A stretch of 64,000 nt of DNA, from NCBI RefSeq assembly GCF_013283795.1, contig NZ_JABSOD010000011.1:47585-111584 (forward strand), read 5' to 3'. The position numbers and the translations under genes are program-made. The notes beneath the pieces were generated by a model, which was given only the letters and a program-made list of their open reading frames with translations, had not been told where the DNA came from and ran no database searches. Numbering within the stretch: the stretch's first letter is position 1; each line of letters opens with the position of its first letter. The DNA is from Rheinheimera lutimaris (GTDB lineage Bacteria; Pseudomonadota; Gammaproteobacteria; Enterobacterales; Alteromonadaceae). Positions 48,727-57,536 of the stretch are shown here, in pieces.

Positions 48727-48786
48727 GTAAACTACACCGTTCAGTTTACATATAAAAACGAATAAGTAAACTGGTTAGTGCAGTTT
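48727..48786. promoter_or_regulatory. Candidate TetR operators between MBL hydrolase and tetR genes
   Basis: GTAAACT at 48727-48733 and AGTTTAC at 48743-48749 form an inverted repeat; GTAAACT recurs at 48766-48772. AAACTGGTTAGTGCAGTTT (48768-48786) is an additional dyad with arms AAACTG/CAGTTT. The cluster lies between the two divergent start codons (48713 and 48831), the usual place for a TetR repressor site. Confidence 0.6.
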
Positions 48787-48830
48787 TTTCTACACCGGGC
48801 TACAATGGCCGCACCAGAGCAAGGCTTAAA

Positions 48831-49430
48831 ATGATGAAACTAACTGACAAAAAACGCATGCAAATACTTGATGCGGCAGAAGAGCTTTTCCACAGCAGCG
48901 GTGTGGAACATACCAGTATGGATCAGCTGGCACTGCAGGCTAAAGTATCAAAGCGCACGGTATACAACCATTTCGCCACTAAGGACGCACTGTTTCAGGC
49001 GATTTTGCAGCGTATGTTCGACAAGCTGGCGCAGAGCGGTGAAGTGCGTTTTAACGCGACAGAGCCTATTGAGCAGCAACTGCGTAAAATAGCCGAAGAT
49101 GAGGTCGCCTTACTTAGCTCCGCAGCTTTTTTACGCGTGGCCAAAATTGCCATTATGCAGGTAATGCAGCGCCCGGAACTGGCACAGCTGATGAGCGACA
49201 GCAGCCTGGGTTGCAAGCGCTACATAGACAGCTTTTTAACCGACGCCTGCTCTGCCGGCGTGCTGCAGATTACCAATATCCCCTTTGCCGGTAAGCAGTT
49301 TATTTATCAGCTGAAGTCCTTTGTGTTTTACCCCAGTTTATTTGGCCTGGAGCAACACACTCCGGCGCAACAGGCGCATATTATCAATGAAGCGATAGCG
49401 TTGTTTCTGGCGCGGTATCAGGTTAAATAA
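48831..49430 (+). CDS. TetR-family regulator, divergent from MBL hydrolase
   Basis: 199 residues (start at ATG 48831 or the next ATG at 48834). The helix-turn-helix is canonical: MQILDAAEELFHSSGVEHTS and MDQLALQAKVSKRTVYNHFA, then KDALFQAIL. The C-terminal region (about 80-199) resembles the TetR_C domain (AefR-like), with LRVAKIAIMQVMQRPELAQLM. Regulators of this kind repress a divergent neighbour and respond to small hydrophobic compounds. The target is probably the MBL hydrolase gene and itself, from the repeats in the 117-base gap. The ligand is unknown. Confidence 0.9.
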   Translation: MMKLTDKKRMQILDAAEELFHSSGVEHTSMDQLALQAKVSKRTVYNHFATKDALFQAILQRMFDKLAQSGEVRFNATEPIEQQLRKIAEDEVALLSSAAFLRVAKIAIMQVMQRPELAQLMSDSSLGCKRYIDSFLTDACSAGVLQITNIPFAGKQFIYQLKSFVFYPSLFGLEQHTPAQQAHIINEAIALFLARYQVK

Positions 49431-49436
49431 CAGCAG

Positions 49437-49703
49437 TTAAAACCGCTGCCGGTATGCCAATACCAATGCCACCAGCAGTGCTGCCATGGTCAGAATACCA
49501 AACCAGGTTACTAAGTCTTCCGCCAACTGCTGGCGCTGCAGCACCAGCAATAAAGACAGCAGTAATAGTGCAAAGCCGCTCAGCCGCCAGATACGCTCTG
49601 CACGGGCGCTTAAATGGCGTAAGCCAAACAGCCGGCGGTAGCGAGGCATCGCCAGGCTCAGCAGCGTAAAGCCAGCCAAACATAGTAACCACAGCAACAT
49701 CAT
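49437..49703 (-). CDS. DUF3325 family small membrane protein
   Basis: 88 residues from ATG 49703, which overlaps the stop of the preceding gene (ATGA); a longer frame to 49832 runs antiparallel to nothing useful and is not supported. Three helices are visible: MMLLWLLCLAGFTLLSLAM, IWRLSGFALLLLSLLLVL and LVTWFGILTMAALLVALVLA, joined by a basic loop (PRYRRLFGLRHLSARAER). DUF3325 proteins travel with DUF3649 and PepSY-TM proteins near siderophore receptor genes. Function is unknown but association with iron uptake is strong, and here a Fur box precedes the operon. Confidence 0.83.
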   Translation of the reverse strand: MMLLWLLCLAGFTLLSLAMPRYRRLFGLRHLSARAERIWRLSGFALLLLSLLLVLQRQQLAEDLVTWFGILTMAALLVALVLAYRQRF

Positions 49704-50023
49704 CTTGTTTGCTCCGCTTTGGTGCGTAAATCTGCCGGCGGCGCGGTGTAAACCAGGCTCAAATATAAGCCGGCACTTAACAACAGCAAGATTACGCTGG
49801 TTCTGGCTAACCGCCTGGTGCTTATTACCCACAGAATAATCAGACTGTACCAGACAAAACTCAACAGCATCAGCCAGACAAAAGCGCCGGCTTTATCTGC
49901 TCCAAACAGCACCAGCAAAACCGGCAAGGTTGCTGTGGCCAAAATACTCAGGCAAAAGCCGCCGCCAATGGCCAGTAGCAGGCGATAGCTAAGTTGTATA
50001 CGGGGGTGTGATATTAACGACAT
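49700..50023 (-). CDS. DUF3649 family small membrane protein
   Basis: 107 residues with three hydrophobic helices (LLLAIGGGFCLSILATATLP, AFVWLMLLSFVWYSLIILWV, TSVILLLLSAGLYLSLVY). The pattern and the place between DUF3325 and a PepSY-TM gene match the DUF3649 family, which is found in iron-regulated operons. Its start overlaps the PepSY gene end by about ten bases and its stop overlaps the next start, so the three genes are translationally coupled. Biochemical role unknown. Confidence 0.82.
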   Translation of the reverse strand: MSLISHPRIQLSYRLLLAIGGGFCLSILATATLPVLLVLFGADKAGAFVWLMLLSFVWYSLIILWVISTRRLARTSVILLLLSAGLYLSLVYTAPPADLRTKAEQTR

Positions 50024-51564
50024 ACCAGCTCCTGTGCGGTGTCGCGGTGTTGCTTAGCGGCCGCCTTACGACGTACAGTAAAACGCCAGAGCAGAAAAAA
50101 GCCACCGGCGCTTAATAACAACATCAAATCGACGGCCAGCAAGGTAGTATCAGCAGGAAAACGGTAACTAAGTATATTGCGCGGCACTGTTAACACACTC
50201 AGCAGCGGTAACAATAAATACGCCAGTGCTGTTAGCATGGCGCCCTCGCGCCAGCTGTTGCTGATACCGCGCAGCAGCGGATACAACAGCATAAACGCCC
50301 AGCCGGCAAAAAAGCAGTGGATCTCCATCTCTGCACGGTTTTCCAGCGTAAGCGGCAATAAGCGGTTGGCATAAAAATAGGCCGCGACAGCCAGTGGCAA
50401 GCCTAAAATAACGCCGGCATTTAACCAGCGCACCAGTTGCTGCCCAAACGGGATCTTGTTATCAGCATGCAGCTTTTTCAGCCGTTTCTCTGACCACAGC
50501 ACCAGCCCGGTGGCGATCATCAGCGCGCCCATAACGCCGGAGATAAAGTACAACCAGCGCAGCTGCAACCCGGCAAAACGGCCGGCATGCAAATTTACCA
50601 TAGTGCGCCGGGTGTGCTCAGCCACCAGTTGCGGCTGCAGCTGGTTCAGCAATTCGCCGGTTACGGCGGAGTACACTAATGTGCGGCCGGGTACAATAAG
50701 TGACTGCGTACTGCCTTCAGTAAACTGCACTGTGGCGGCAACATCGCCCGGGTTATTTACTGCCACAAAAGAGATTGCTGCGCCATTAAGTGTTGCCGCA
50801 GCTTGCTGATACAACTGCTGCAGCGGCAACATAGCGGCAGCCTCTCCGCTGGCCACCACCGCAGCCGGCTGGCGGGTTAAGCTTTCAAACAGGCTGTTAC
50901 GATCGCCAAAGCCAAGCGAAATCGCCCACGACAAGTACATAAACATCAGCGTAACCAGCCCGGTGTAGGTGATCATTAAATGAAACGGCAGCGCCAGTAC
51001 AGCAGTAATGGTATGCCCGTCTAACCAGCTGCGCGGCCCCTTGCCCGGCTGAAAGCTGAAGAAATCTTTGAATATCTTTTTGTGGATAATTACGCCGCTG
51101 ATAATAGCTATCAGCATAAACATGCTGCAAATGCCGACCAGCCAACGGGCCCACAGCACCGGCATATAGTGTAAGTCAAAGTGGAAGCGGTAAAAAAAGC
51201 TGCCGCCACGGCTCTCTCTTAACTCAACTTCCTCACCATTGCCATCAAGCGTAGCACGCTTAAAACCGCGACCGCCGGCGTTGGCATCACGCCAAAACAC
51301 CGTGGTGGTAGCTGAGCGCTGATCAGGCAATGACACAGACCAACGCGCAGAATCCGGTGCTTTTTTGCTCAGAAACGCCTGTGCCTGCGTCAGGCTTTGT
51401 TCAGCCTGCGCTTTATGCTGCAATTCAGGCTGCATCCAGTCTGTAACTTCGTGTTGAAAAAACGCCAGCGTGCCGGTAAAAAACACCGCAAACAACACCC
51501 AGCCAACAACCAGCCCCGACCAGGTGTGGAGCCAGGTCATGCTGTCGCGGAATCTTGCTTTCAT
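50014..51564 (-). CDS. PepSY-associated transmembrane protein, probable ferric-siderophore reductase
   Basis: 516 residues. The start has the family mark MTWLHTWSGLVVGWVLFAVFFTGTLAFFQHEVTDWMQP (first helix GWVLFAVFFTGTLAFF). The large periplasmic loop between helices one and two contains PepSY-like sequence. FHFDLHYM and MVNLHAGRFAGLQLRWLYFISGVMGALMIATG place His residues near helices, and further helices follow to the C-terminus. Some members reduce ferric siderophores at the inner membrane (FoxB, FpvG type), using His pairs to bind heme; conservation of the His residues fits this. It is the first gene of a three-gene operon behind a Fur-like site at 51667-51685. Confidence 0.87.
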   Translation of the reverse strand: MKARFRDSMTWLHTWSGLVVGWVLFAVFFTGTLAFFQHEVTDWMQPELQHKAQAEQSLTQAQAFLSKKAPDSARWSVSLPDQRSATTTVFWRDANAGGRGFKRATLDGNGEEVELRESRGGSFFYRFHFDLHYMPVLWARWLVGICSMFMLIAIISGVIIHKKIFKDFFSFQPGKGPRSWLDGHTITAVLALPFHLMITYTGLVTLMFMYLSWAISLGFGDRNSLFESLTRQPAAVVASGEAAAMLPLQQLYQQAAATLNGAAISFVAVNNPGDVAATVQFTEGSTQSLIVPGRTLVYSAVTGELLNQLQPQLVAEHTRRTMVNLHAGRFAGLQLRWLYFISGVMGALMIATGLVLWSEKRLKKLHADNKIPFGQQLVRWLNAGVILGLPLAVAAYFYANRLLPLTLENRAEMEIHCFFAGWAFMLLYPLLRGISNSWREGAMLTALAYLLLPLLSVLTVPRNILSYRFPADTTLLAVDLMLLLSAGGFFLLWRFTVRRKAAAKQHRDTAQELVCR

Positions 51565-51666
51565 TCGCCTTACCTATCATGCACGGCCATGTTACGTCAC
51601 TATTGTGGTAACTACTGTGCGATTTCGTCCCTATAACCAAGGCAGGCATTATTAGCACAAAACACA

Positions 51667-51685
51667 AATAATAACAATTATCATT
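51667..51685. promoter_or_regulatory. Fur box-like site in the PepSY/DUF4394 divergent promoter
   Basis: AATAATAACAATTATCATT (minus strand AATGATAATTGTTATTATT) closely follows the 19-base Fur consensus GATAATGATAATCATTATC. It lies about 103 bases upstream of the PepSY gene and 115 bases upstream of the DUF4394 gene, so iron repression of either or both is possible. Confidence 0.72.
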
Positions 51686-51799
51686 TGTATAGCGTAAACA
51701 AATGGCAGTAAACACCGAGCCTTAGCAAACGGTTATTGTGTATACTGCTGACACGGTCATCGTGCCGGCGGCCGGCTACAGCAAACAAGGATCAATAAT

Positions 51800-52660
51800 A
51801 TGACTATAACGACACCCACTTTAGTGGCTTCGCTGCTGACGCTTAGCAGCCTGTTGTCAACCGGCGTTGCCGCAGACATACCCGCATTAAAGGGCAACGA
51901 AGTACTGTGGTTGCTAAACCACAGTAACCGGTTAATTAAAGTAAATCCTGCAGCACCACAAAACGTCATTGAGCAAAAAGCCCTGACGGGCCTGGCTGAC
52001 GGTGAAACGCTGCTGGGTATAGATTATCGTGTCGCCTATGGTGTGTTATTTGCGTTGTCGGATAAAGGCCAGCTTTACAGCGTTAACACCGCCAGCGGCG
52101 CACTAACCGCAGTGGGTACAGCTTTACCTGCCGGCACCTTACAGCCGGGCCAGTTTGGTTTCGATTTTAACCCGGCGGCCGACCGTATCCGGGTGGTGAA
52201 TGACAAAGGCCAGAATCTGCGTCTGCACCCCGTCACCGGTGCTTTAGCCTCAACTGATCCAACATTACAATATGCTGAGGGCGACCCGCACTATGGTAAA
52301 ACACCGGCTGTTACAGCAGCGGCTTATACCTACAACCAGCAAGACAGCAAACTCACCACGAATTATGCTATCGACAAAGCCAGCGGTAATCTGCTGACAC
52401 AAGGTACTGTTGAAGGCGTTACGCCGGCGGTATCACCCAATACCGGCCAATTATTTACTGTGGGTAGCTTAGGCCTTACGGCGCTGCAACAAGTATCGTT
52501 TGATATTTCAGATCTGAACAATATCGGCTTTATCGCTGTAAGCAGCGCTGACATGCCGGCAAGCACCCTGTACCGGATAGATTTAACCAGCGGCAAAACC
52601 ACAAAACTGGGTGTCCTGGCCGATGGCAGCGCGCTGGCGGGTATTGCCATTGAACCTTAA
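51800..52660 (+). CDS. DUF4394 domain exported protein
   Basis: 286 residues. The signal peptide runs to about TGVAA-DIPA. The body shows repeated beta-strand units typical of DUF4394: NEVLWLLNHSNRLIKVNP, TLLGIDYRVAYGVLFALSDKGQLYSVNTASGALTAVG (key part LLGIDYRVAYGVLFALSDKG) and GQFGFDFNPAADRIRVVNDKGQNLRLHP. It probably forms a beta-propeller-like fold with no known catalysis. AAGGA precedes ATG 51800. The next gene, a cupredoxin-like protein, overlaps its end, so the two are cotranscribed. Its role may be extracellular or periplasmic binding; family function is unknown. Confidence 0.82.
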   Translation: MTITTPTLVASLLTLSSLLSTGVAADIPALKGNEVLWLLNHSNRLIKVNPAAPQNVIEQKALTGLADGETLLGIDYRVAYGVLFALSDKGQLYSVNTASGALTAVGTALPAGTLQPGQFGFDFNPAADRIRVVNDKGQNLRLHPVTGALASTDPTLQYAEGDPHYGKTPAVTAAAYTYNQQDSKLTTNYAIDKASGNLLTQGTVEGVTPAVSPNTGQLFTVGSLGLTALQQVSFDISDLNNIGFIAVSSADMPASTLYRIDLTSGKTTKLGVLADGSALAGIAIEP

Positions 52661-53249
52661 CCGGTATTACAGCCTGGTAGCAGCAGGCTTGTTTTTGCTG
52701 CAACCGCCGGCGTCAGCCGCATCATTGCAGGTGCAGGTACAAAACAACAGCGCTCAGCCAGTGGCCGGCGCTGTGGTGTTTTTGCAATCGGCAGCAGCCT
52801 CAGCGGCGGTAAAAGCTGAAGCCACAGCCAATATTATTCAACGCAATACTACCTTTGTGCCGGAAGTACTGGTTATTCCGCGCGGTACCGCGGTGACCTT
52901 TCCGAATGAAGATACCGTGCGCCACCATGTGTACTCGTTTTCACCGATAAAACAGTTTGAAATAAAACTTTATGTTGGCACGCCAACCGAGCCGGTGGTG
53001 TTTGAGCAAGCCGGCGTGGCGGCACTGGGCTGTAACATTCACGACCATATGATTGCCTGGGTCGTGGTGTTGGACACGCCCTACTATAGCCGCAGTGACA
53101 GCGAGGGTTTGGCAGTATTGCACAATGTTCCGCCGGGTGATTACACCTTGCGGGTGTGGCATAAAAGCCTGCTGTCAGAAGCCGATGTACCGGCACGGCC
53201 AATCAGCATTTCAACCGGCCCTTCGCTGCAACAGGTTCAGCTGAAATAA
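52650..53249 (+). CDS. Cupredoxin-like (methylamine-utilisation type) exported protein
   Basis: About 199 residues if translation starts at TTG 52650, which gives a proper signal peptide (LNLNRYYSLVAAGLFLLQPPASAA) and overlaps the DUF4394 gene by 11 bases; a GTG at 52611 gives a longer, less likely form. Copper-type residues are His in DTVRHHVYSFSPIK, Cys in LGCNIHDHMIAWVVVLDTP with His and Met at expected distance, as in plastocyanin or methylamine-utilisation family proteins. A C-terminal beta domain (GLAVLHNVPPGDYTLRVWHK) resembles a carboxypeptidase-regulatory fold. It is probably a periplasmic electron carrier or copper-binding protein. A partner redox enzyme is not in the window. Confidence 0.78.
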   Translation: MNLNRYYSLVAAGLFLLQPPASAASLQVQVQNNSAQPVAGAVVFLQSAAASAAVKAEATANIIQRNTTFVPEVLVIPRGTAVTFPNEDTVRHHVYSFSPIKQFEIKLYVGTPTEPVVFEQAGVAALGCNIHDHMIAWVVVLDTPYYSRSDSEGLAVLHNVPPGDYTLRVWHKSLLSEADVPARPISISTGPSLQQVQLK

Positions 53250-53310
53250 CATTGCAACCGCGCGCATTAAGCGCCGCGGCTGCTTTGTCTGCTATACCGG
53301 CAGGCTGTGA

Positions 53311-55542
53311 CTATCTGACGATTTCCATTTCATCCAACAGGTTTTGTGCTCCATCCACATATTGCATCAACCACAATACGTAGCGGATATCCACGTGAAT
53401 GGCGCGGGTAATTTCCGGGTTAAAATACCAATCTTTGGTGATCGACTCATAGGTAGAGTCGAAGTTTAATCCCACCAGCTCACCCTTGCCGTTCATTACC
53501 GCCGAACCGGAGTTACCGCCGGTGGTGTCTGCGCTGGATAAGAAGTTTACCGGCACCGAGTTAAAGGCTGTTACTTCTGGCTGTGGACAGCTGAACAACT
53601 TGCAATGCCAGGGCAACTGCGCTTTAGCGGCTAAATCCTGATAAAAATAACCGCTGGTTTGGCCGTTATTATAAGCGTCTACCAGTTTCTGCGGTGCATT
53701 AAACGGATACTCATCGCGGCGCTTGGCAATTAAGCCCTTCACCGAGGTAAACGGCGTTTTGTACACACCATCCACCGCCGGGTAACCGTCAACACTGCCA
53801 TAGGTAATACGCAAGGTGCTGTTAGCATCCGGGTATACCGGCTTACCTAACGTATTGTTGTAGGCAATAACCGCCTGCATATACGCGGGGCGCACTTGCG
53901 ACAACTGGCCGCTGATGGTTTTTTCTTCCAGCTCAAGCGCGTTGTTTTTTGCGTATATAGCCACGGCGATGCGAATAAAAGGGTCGTCACTTTGCACAAA
54001 CTCAGCCGGTGTTTTACCCAACCAGGCTTTACGGCCGGCAGTGTTGGTTAACCCGCTTTGCGGATATAAAGCCGCCAGTTTTGCACTGATATCAGCCTGG
54101 CTCATACCGGCGCTAAGCCCCAGGGCGCTATCTAACTCTGCTACCCGCACCGCATCCGGTTGGGCCAGATATTCTGCCAATTGCTCCGACCAAATAGCCA
54201 AATCCATTACAGGATCAAAGCTTTTTTCCATCCGGGCTAAGCGGCTTTCAATCATGCTTAAATCGCGCTGCTGATAGCCCATCTCACGCTCAGCGTCCGG
54301 CTTTTGGCTTTCTTTCGCCAACCGGTATAAGGTCATCGCCGCTTTGAGCACATCGCTACGCTTAGCATTGTCAAAATAATAGGTTTGCCGGGTAAAAGCC
54401 TGCTCAGCGTCAATCACTTGCGCCAACTCAGCAATGCTTTGCTGATAAGGCTTACGGCTGCTGTCGCTGCCGATCCAAGCCAGCAGCGCCTGCTCTTGCT
54501 GCTGTTTTATGGCGTGAATATCCGTCACCTTAAAGCCATCTAGTAAGCCCTGCAGCTTTTTCATCCGGTTGTTCAGGCTTTTTACCGTTGAGGCATATTT
54601 TACTTTCAGATCCGCATCTGCTGCGCTTAAGCGGTCAATAGTATTTATAATTTGCTGATAGGTTTTTACCTGTGCCGGATACTGCCAGTTGGCGGCAAAG
54701 GCAATTTCACCGGCTAAGCGGTAACGGCTGGTACGACCGGGATAACCTGCCAGTAAAATGCCATCGCCCGCCCGTACGCCAGCGGCGTTCACTTTTAAAA
54801 ACGTTTTACTTTGGTATGGCACGTTATCCGGCGAATACGCGGCCGGTTTACCGTCTTTGCCGACATAGCCGCGCAAAAAACTGTAATCGCCGGTATGGCG
54901 CGGATATTCAAAGTTATCAATATCGCCACCGAAGTTGCCCACGGCTTCTGACGGCGCATACACCAGCCGCACATCCTGCAGCATCAGCTGTTTAATCTGA
55001 AAATACTCTAAACCATGATGAAAGCTCACCACCGAGCAACGGTAGTTGGCATCACTCTCGCAGCTTTTAATCAGCGCTTTACGGTTAGTTTCAATAGCTT
55101 CGTAACGCGCCGCACCGGTTAGCTCCGGCGCTAAACCAGCCGATACCTGTGCGGTTACATCGGTAACAGACTCGGTAATATATAAGCGCTCCTGCGCACC
55201 GGCTGGTAACTCTTCAGCTTTGGTTTTCGCCAAAAAACCTTTTTCAATCAGGTTATTGTCTTTGGTCGAGTTATTTTGAATGGCGTTATAAGCGCAGTGA
55301 TGATTCGTGACCACCAGGCCATCAGGCGAGACAAAAGACGCCGAGCAATACCCCAGACTGACAATAGCGTTCATCGGGTACTGACTTAAATCGGCCAGCT
55401 GCTTACCCGGAATATCAATGCCCTTCGCGGTAAGTTCAGTTTGTAACTGCGCCAGCTGGTGCGGCTGCCACTGGCCTTCGTCAGCAGTTGCAGCAAAGCT
55501 CACGCTTAGTGCTGCTGCAATTAACAGGTAAGGTGTTTTCAT
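53311..55542 (-). CDS. S46-family dipeptidyl-peptidase (DPP7/DPP11 type)
   Basis: 743 residues from ATG 55542 with signal peptide MKTPYLLIAAALSVSFAATA. The chymotrypsin-like triad is visible: His in VTNHHCAYNAIQ (about residue 81), Asp in GNFGGDIDNFEYPR, and Ser in TTGGNSGSAVMNGKGELVGL. A helical insert of about 300 residues in the middle, typical of S46, caps the active site. The position that separates DPP7 (Gly) from DPP11 (Arg), 18 residues after the catalytic Ser, is Ser here (FDS), judged by eye. It probably removes dipeptides from peptide N-termini in the periplasm, helping use of proteins. Confidence 0.94.
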   Translation of the reverse strand: MKTPYLLIAAALSVSFAATADEGQWQPHQLAQLQTELTAKGIDIPGKQLADLSQYPMNAIVSLGYCSASFVSPDGLVVTNHHCAYNAIQNNSTKDNNLIEKGFLAKTKAEELPAGAQERLYITESVTDVTAQVSAGLAPELTGAARYEAIETNRKALIKSCESDANYRCSVVSFHHGLEYFQIKQLMLQDVRLVYAPSEAVGNFGGDIDNFEYPRHTGDYSFLRGYVGKDGKPAAYSPDNVPYQSKTFLKVNAAGVRAGDGILLAGYPGRTSRYRLAGEIAFAANWQYPAQVKTYQQIINTIDRLSAADADLKVKYASTVKSLNNRMKKLQGLLDGFKVTDIHAIKQQQEQALLAWIGSDSSRKPYQQSIAELAQVIDAEQAFTRQTYYFDNAKRSDVLKAAMTLYRLAKESQKPDAEREMGYQQRDLSMIESRLARMEKSFDPVMDLAIWSEQLAEYLAQPDAVRVAELDSALGLSAGMSQADISAKLAALYPQSGLTNTAGRKAWLGKTPAEFVQSDDPFIRIAVAIYAKNNALELEEKTISGQLSQVRPAYMQAVIAYNNTLGKPVYPDANSTLRITYGSVDGYPAVDGVYKTPFTSVKGLIAKRRDEYPFNAPQKLVDAYNNGQTSGYFYQDLAAKAQLPWHCKLFSCPQPEVTAFNSVPVNFLSSADTTGGNSGSAVMNGKGELVGLNFDSTYESITKDWYFNPEITRAIHVDIRYVLWLMQYVDGAQNLLDEMEIVR

Positions 55543-55727
55543 TATGTTCTCATGCTTGCAGGTTGTTATGATAAGACAGGTTGAATTATCCACGTTCGCT
55601 GCACTGGTGCAACCTTGATCGGTTCAGTGCGTTGTATTTACGTTAAGTTGCGCCCGGCAGGCACAGACAGCGTGGCCAAATTACGTTAACCTGACAAACA
55701 CCCTCAGCCTGGTATCAAGGTAACGTA

Positions 55728-56819
55728 ATGAAATTAAGCACAATATTAACCGGCATACTGTTATTATCCGCTTGCCTGGCCGGCAAAGCCGTGGCACAAA
55801 ACAGCCATACACTTAACCTGGCCGAAGCCAATAAACTGGTAAGCTTGCCGCTGCACTGTGTCGAGACACCCTACCCGTATAAAACCGGAGTAGTGCTGGC
55901 CAGCGCCGCCGATTTACAACCACCATCGGTAGTACACCCGATCTTTTACGGCTGCTTCGACTGGCACAGTGCGGCACACGGCTACTGGTCACTGGTTACC
56001 TTGCTGCGCCAATTCCCTGAACTTGAACAAGCCGCCGCTGTAAAAGCTATTCTGCAGCGCAATTTAACGGCAGATAAAGTGGCACAGGAAGTGGCGTTTT
56101 TCAGCAAAGACATTAATGCCTCGTTCGAACGCACTTACGGCTGGGCCTGGCTGTTAAAATTGTCTGATGAACTGCATAGCTGGCAAGATCCGATGGCAGC
56201 GCAACTGGCCGCTAACTTGCAGCCGCTGGCCGATCTGATTGTTGAGCGCTATACCGGCTTTTTACCCCGGTTGTTATATCCGGTGCGGGTGGGTGAGCAC
56301 ACCAATACCGCCTTTGGTTTAAATTTCGCCTACGATTATGCCGTAAACCGCAAACACACGGCGCTACAGCAGTTAATTACCCAACGGGCAAAAGACTATT
56401 TTCTGCAAGACAAAAACTGCCCGATTAACTGGGAACCCAGCGGTTACGATTTTATCTCACCCTGCCTGGAAGAAATCGGCCTGATGCAGCGCATTTTGCC
56501 GGCTGAGCAATTCTTACCCTGGCTTAACGGTTTTATGCCACAACTGGCCAACCCGCAGTACAGCCTGGCGGTGGGTAAAGTCAGCGACCGCACCGACGGC
56601 AAGCTGGTGCACTTAGATGGCTTAAACTTCAGCCGCGCATGGAACCTGTATGCCCTGGCCGGACAGTACCCGCAGTATGCGCATTTACGTAAGGTGGCCG
56701 ACCAGCATCTGGCGCATTCTTACCCCAACCTGATTGGCGACAGCTACGAAGGCGGCCACTGGCTGGGCAGTTTTGCCATTCATGCGCTAAACAGTGCTGC
56801 AGCAGGCGGCAAAAAATAA
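55728..56819 (+). CDS. DUF2891 family exported protein
   Basis: 363 residues. The N-terminus (MKLSTILTGILLLSACLAGK) has a possible lipobox (LSAC), so it may be a lipoprotein, though AVAQN further on also suits signal peptidase I. The DUF2891 marks are HPIFYGCFDWHSAAHGYWSLVTLLR, ERTYGWAWLLKLSDEL, VGEHTNTAFGLNFAYDYA and NWEPSGYDFISPCLEE. The many conserved Trp, His and Glu residues and helical spacing suggest an alpha/alpha-toroid fold as in glycoside hydrolases or epimerases, but no function is established. It has its own promoter region and is followed by a nitroreductase gene after 74 bases. Confidence 0.82.
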   Translation: MKLSTILTGILLLSACLAGKAVAQNSHTLNLAEANKLVSLPLHCVETPYPYKTGVVLASAADLQPPSVVHPIFYGCFDWHSAAHGYWSLVTLLRQFPELEQAAAVKAILQRNLTADKVAQEVAFFSKDINASFERTYGWAWLLKLSDELHSWQDPMAAQLAANLQPLADLIVERYTGFLPRLLYPVRVGEHTNTAFGLNFAYDYAVNRKHTALQQLITQRAKDYFLQDKNCPINWEPSGYDFISPCLEEIGLMQRILPAEQFLPWLNGFMPQLANPQYSLAVGKVSDRTDGKLVHLDGLNFSRAWNLYALAGQYPQYAHLRKVADQHLAHSYPNLIGDSYEGGHWLGSFAIHALNSAAAGGKK

Positions 56820-56893
56820 TTATCCGGCGGCCTTGAAACACCGCCTGACAGCACTTACATACCGCTAAGTACAAAAACAAAGTGGAAGTAACG

Positions 56894-57529
56894 ATGTCAC
56901 AAATTACGCATTTACTAAACTGGCGCTATGCCGCTAAAAAACTGCAAGCCAACAACGCGGTGCCGGATGACAAACTGGAGCCTATTTTAGAAGCCATTCG
57001 CTTAAGTGCCAGCTCAAGTGGCTTGCAACCGTATCAGGTATTGGTGGTGACTGACCCGGAACTGAAAGCACAAATTCGTCCGGTGGCCTGGAATCAGTCA
57101 CAAGTGACAGATTGCTCGCATTTGCTGGTATTCGCAGCCTGGGATAATTACACCGCCGAGCGCATTAACAGCATGTTCGATTTAGTTAACGAGCAGCGCG
57201 GTTTTAAAAACGAAGGCTGGGAAGCATACCGCCAGCAACTGTTAAACCACTATCCACAGCGCCCGGCAGAGCAAAACTTTGAACATGCCGCCCGTCAGGC
57301 GTATATCGGTTTGGGCTCCGCTTTACTGGCGGCAGCAGAGCAGCAAGTAGATGCAACACCGATGGAAGGCTTCGAACCGGAAAAAGTCGACGCCATTTTG
57401 GGCCTGGCAGAACTGGGGCTGAAATCTGTATTGCTGTTACCACTGGGCTATCGTGAAGTGGAAGGCGACTGGCTGGTTAACCTGAAAAAGGTCCGCCGCA
57501 GCAAAGCTGATTTCGTCATCCAGCGTTAA
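56894..57529 (+). CDS. NAD(P)H-dependent nitroreductase (NfsB-like)
   Basis: 211 residues from ATG 56894, with GGAAG six bases upstream; a GTG at 56882 is an alternative. It is a nitroreductase-family flavoenzyme: WRYAAKKLQ near the N-terminus, RLSASSSGLQPYQVLVV (FMN phosphate), and ARQAYIGLGSALLAAAEQQVDATPMEGFEPEKVDAILGLAELGLKSVLLLPLGY (key part LGLKSVLLLPLGYRE). The E. coli NfsB length is 217. It reduces nitroaromatics, quinones or flavins with NAD(P)H in the cytoplasm. The physiological substrate is unknown. Confidence 0.92.
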   Translation: MSQITHLLNWRYAAKKLQANNAVPDDKLEPILEAIRLSASSSGLQPYQVLVVTDPELKAQIRPVAWNQSQVTDCSHLLVFAAWDNYTAERINSMFDLVNEQRGFKNEGWEAYRQQLLNHYPQRPAEQNFEHAARQAYIGLGSALLAAAEQQVDATPMEGFEPEKVDAILGLAELGLKSVLLLPLGYREVEGDWLVNLKKVRRSKADFVIQR

Positions 57530-57536
57530 ACAGGTT

